A stretch of DNA of 7,368 nt from contig JBGVRC010000114.1 in the NCBI GenBank assembly GCA_045128055.1, positions 1 to 7,368 of the forward strand, given 5' to 3'. A model generated the notes under the pieces. The model did not search any database and was not told the DNA's origin. It worked only from the letters and a program-made list of their open reading frames with translations. The first letter of the stretch is position 1. Every line of letters begins with the position of its first letter. Position numbers and translations under genes: made by a program. Shown here in pieces: positions 6,873-7,368 of the stretch. Source of the DNA: Scatosoma sp045128055 (GTDB lineage Bacteria; Bacillota; Clostridia; Christensenellales; Borkfalkiaceae).

Positions 6873-7368
6873 TGCTTCATCTCCTGTTCAATTTGCTTGC
6901 TATAATGTGAATAGAACGCTTCAACCGTCTGTCTACCATTGTATTTATCTTTATACAAGTCCTTAAACATATACGTATAGTTATTATAAATAGAAGTATG
7001 CTGTTCTACCGGCTGGAAGTCCTGCAAGAAGGTCACCTTAATATCACGTTCGGGATAAGCATAGAACGCCGTATCGTCCACCTTAGAATATTTCTTCCAT
7101 TCCGCGTCTTCCTTTTCAAGCAAGGATTTCATAACAGGACAAATCGCGCCTGATTTAGAAAATTCTTCTTGTCCTTCTTCGGAGAACATATAGCTCAAGA
7201 ATTTCCAAGCAATTTCTTTCTTGTTTTCGGGGCAAGAGCTCGTCATCCCATAACCTACCGCGCCGCAAGCCACATAAGAATTACCGTTGATTTCCGAAGG
7301 GAATGGCAATACTTCGTAATTTACGTCGTACATTTCATAGCTAGGCACGCCTGTTCTAACGCCGCCCA
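6869..7368 (-). CDS. CUT1-type extracellular sugar-binding protein of an ABC transporter (C-terminal 165 residues; cut by window edge)
   Basis: The reading frame is open to the right edge, so the N terminus and any lipoprotein signal lie outside the window. An in-frame GTG at 7346-7348 is internal, because coding sequence (GGVRTG) continues above it. The visible part has hallmarks of family 1 solute-binding proteins: VACGAVGYGMTSSCPENKKE (counted from that GTG, 26-45), then IAWKFLSYMFSEEGQEEF (46-63), the usual C-lobe helix, and then GAICPVMKSLL. The C terminus is helical and charged (QIEQEMKQ). Such proteins are anchored on the outside of the membrane in Gram-positive bacteria and deliver oligosaccharides to the two permeases. 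The stop codon overlaps the first permease start by 4 bases. Binding specificity cannot be judged from this fragment. Confidence 0.9.
   Translation of the reverse strand, partial: GGVRTGVPSYEMYDVNYEVLPFPSEINGNSYVACGAVGYGMTSSCPENKKEIAWKFLSYMFSEEGQEEFSKSGAICPVMKSLLEKEDAEWKKYSKVDDTAFYAYPERDIKVTFLQDFQPVEQHTSIYNNYTYMFKDLYKDKYNGRQTVEAFYSHYSKQIEQEMKQ
6881..6885 (-). promoter_or_regulatory. Ribosome binding site of the first permease
   Basis: AGGAG on the minus strand, eight bases before the ATG at 6870-6872. It lies within the last codons of the binding-protein gene, consistent with the 4-base start/stop overlap at this junction. Confidence 0.75.

Larger units (their letters stand above)
1..7368 (-). 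other. Single carbohydrate-use operon (interior part)
   Basis: Seven genes lie on one strand, with junctions of a 4-base overlap and then gaps of 8, 9, 6, 23 and 12 bases. None is long enough for a separate promoter, and no hairpin followed by a T-run is visible in them, so one transcript is expected. The order is binding protein, two permeases, GH78, GH37, GH2 and isomerase, which is transport first and breakdown afterwards. The promoter, any regulator and the end of the operon lie outside the window, as does the ATPase if it is in this locus at all. Confidence 0.85.

Noticed and set aside
7346..7348. GTG as a possible start of the binding-protein gene
   Set aside because: The frame stays open to the right edge and the visible protein begins deep inside the family's usual length, so this is an internal Val codon.

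Overview
This window is an internal slice of one carbohydrate-use operon. All seven genes read on the minus strand, right to left, and both end genes run off the window. The dense packing, moderately AT-rich sequence, Shine-Dalgarno sites of the AAGGAG/GAGGTG type and CUT1 permease genes with no adjacent ATPase all suggest an anaerobic Firmicute, probably a gut-type Clostridia lineage. This placement is an inference; no taxonomic marker gene is present.

In transcription order the layout is: (1) the C-terminal part of a CUT1 sugar-binding protein (6869-7368); (2) a MalF/UgpA-type permease (5982-6872); (3) a MalG/UgpE-type permease (5104-5973); (4) a compact GH78-type alpha-L-rhamnosidase-like enzyme (3175-5094); (5) a GH37 trehalase-like enzyme with altered signature residues (1984-3168); (6) a GH2 beta-glycosidase (284-1960); (7) the first 90 residues of a TIM-barrel sugar phosphate isomerase/epimerase (1-271). 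Junctions range from a 4-base overlap to a 23-base gap, so there is room for ribosome binding sites but not for separate promoters or clear terminators. The operon promoter and any regulator must lie beyond the right edge, and the operon end beyond the left edge.

The likely logic is capture and import of an oligosaccharide or plant-type glycoside by the ABC transporter. Three glycosidases without signal peptides (a probable alpha-rhamnosidase, a GH37-fold exo-enzyme and a GH2 beta-glycosidase) would then cut it in the cytoplasm, and the TIM-barrel protein would act on a released sugar or derivative. The ATPase that powers import is not in the window; Firmicute CUT1 systems commonly share an MsmX/MsmK-type ATPase encoded elsewhere. 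The exact substrate cannot be read from the sequence.

The point most worth a second look is the GH37 protein. It keeps the fold motifs and the presumed catalytic Asp and Glu, but differs from both classical trehalase signatures at otherwise fixed positions. Together with its neighbours this argues for a substrate other than trehalose. No mobile element, RNA gene, CRISPR array or long non-coding stretch was seen.
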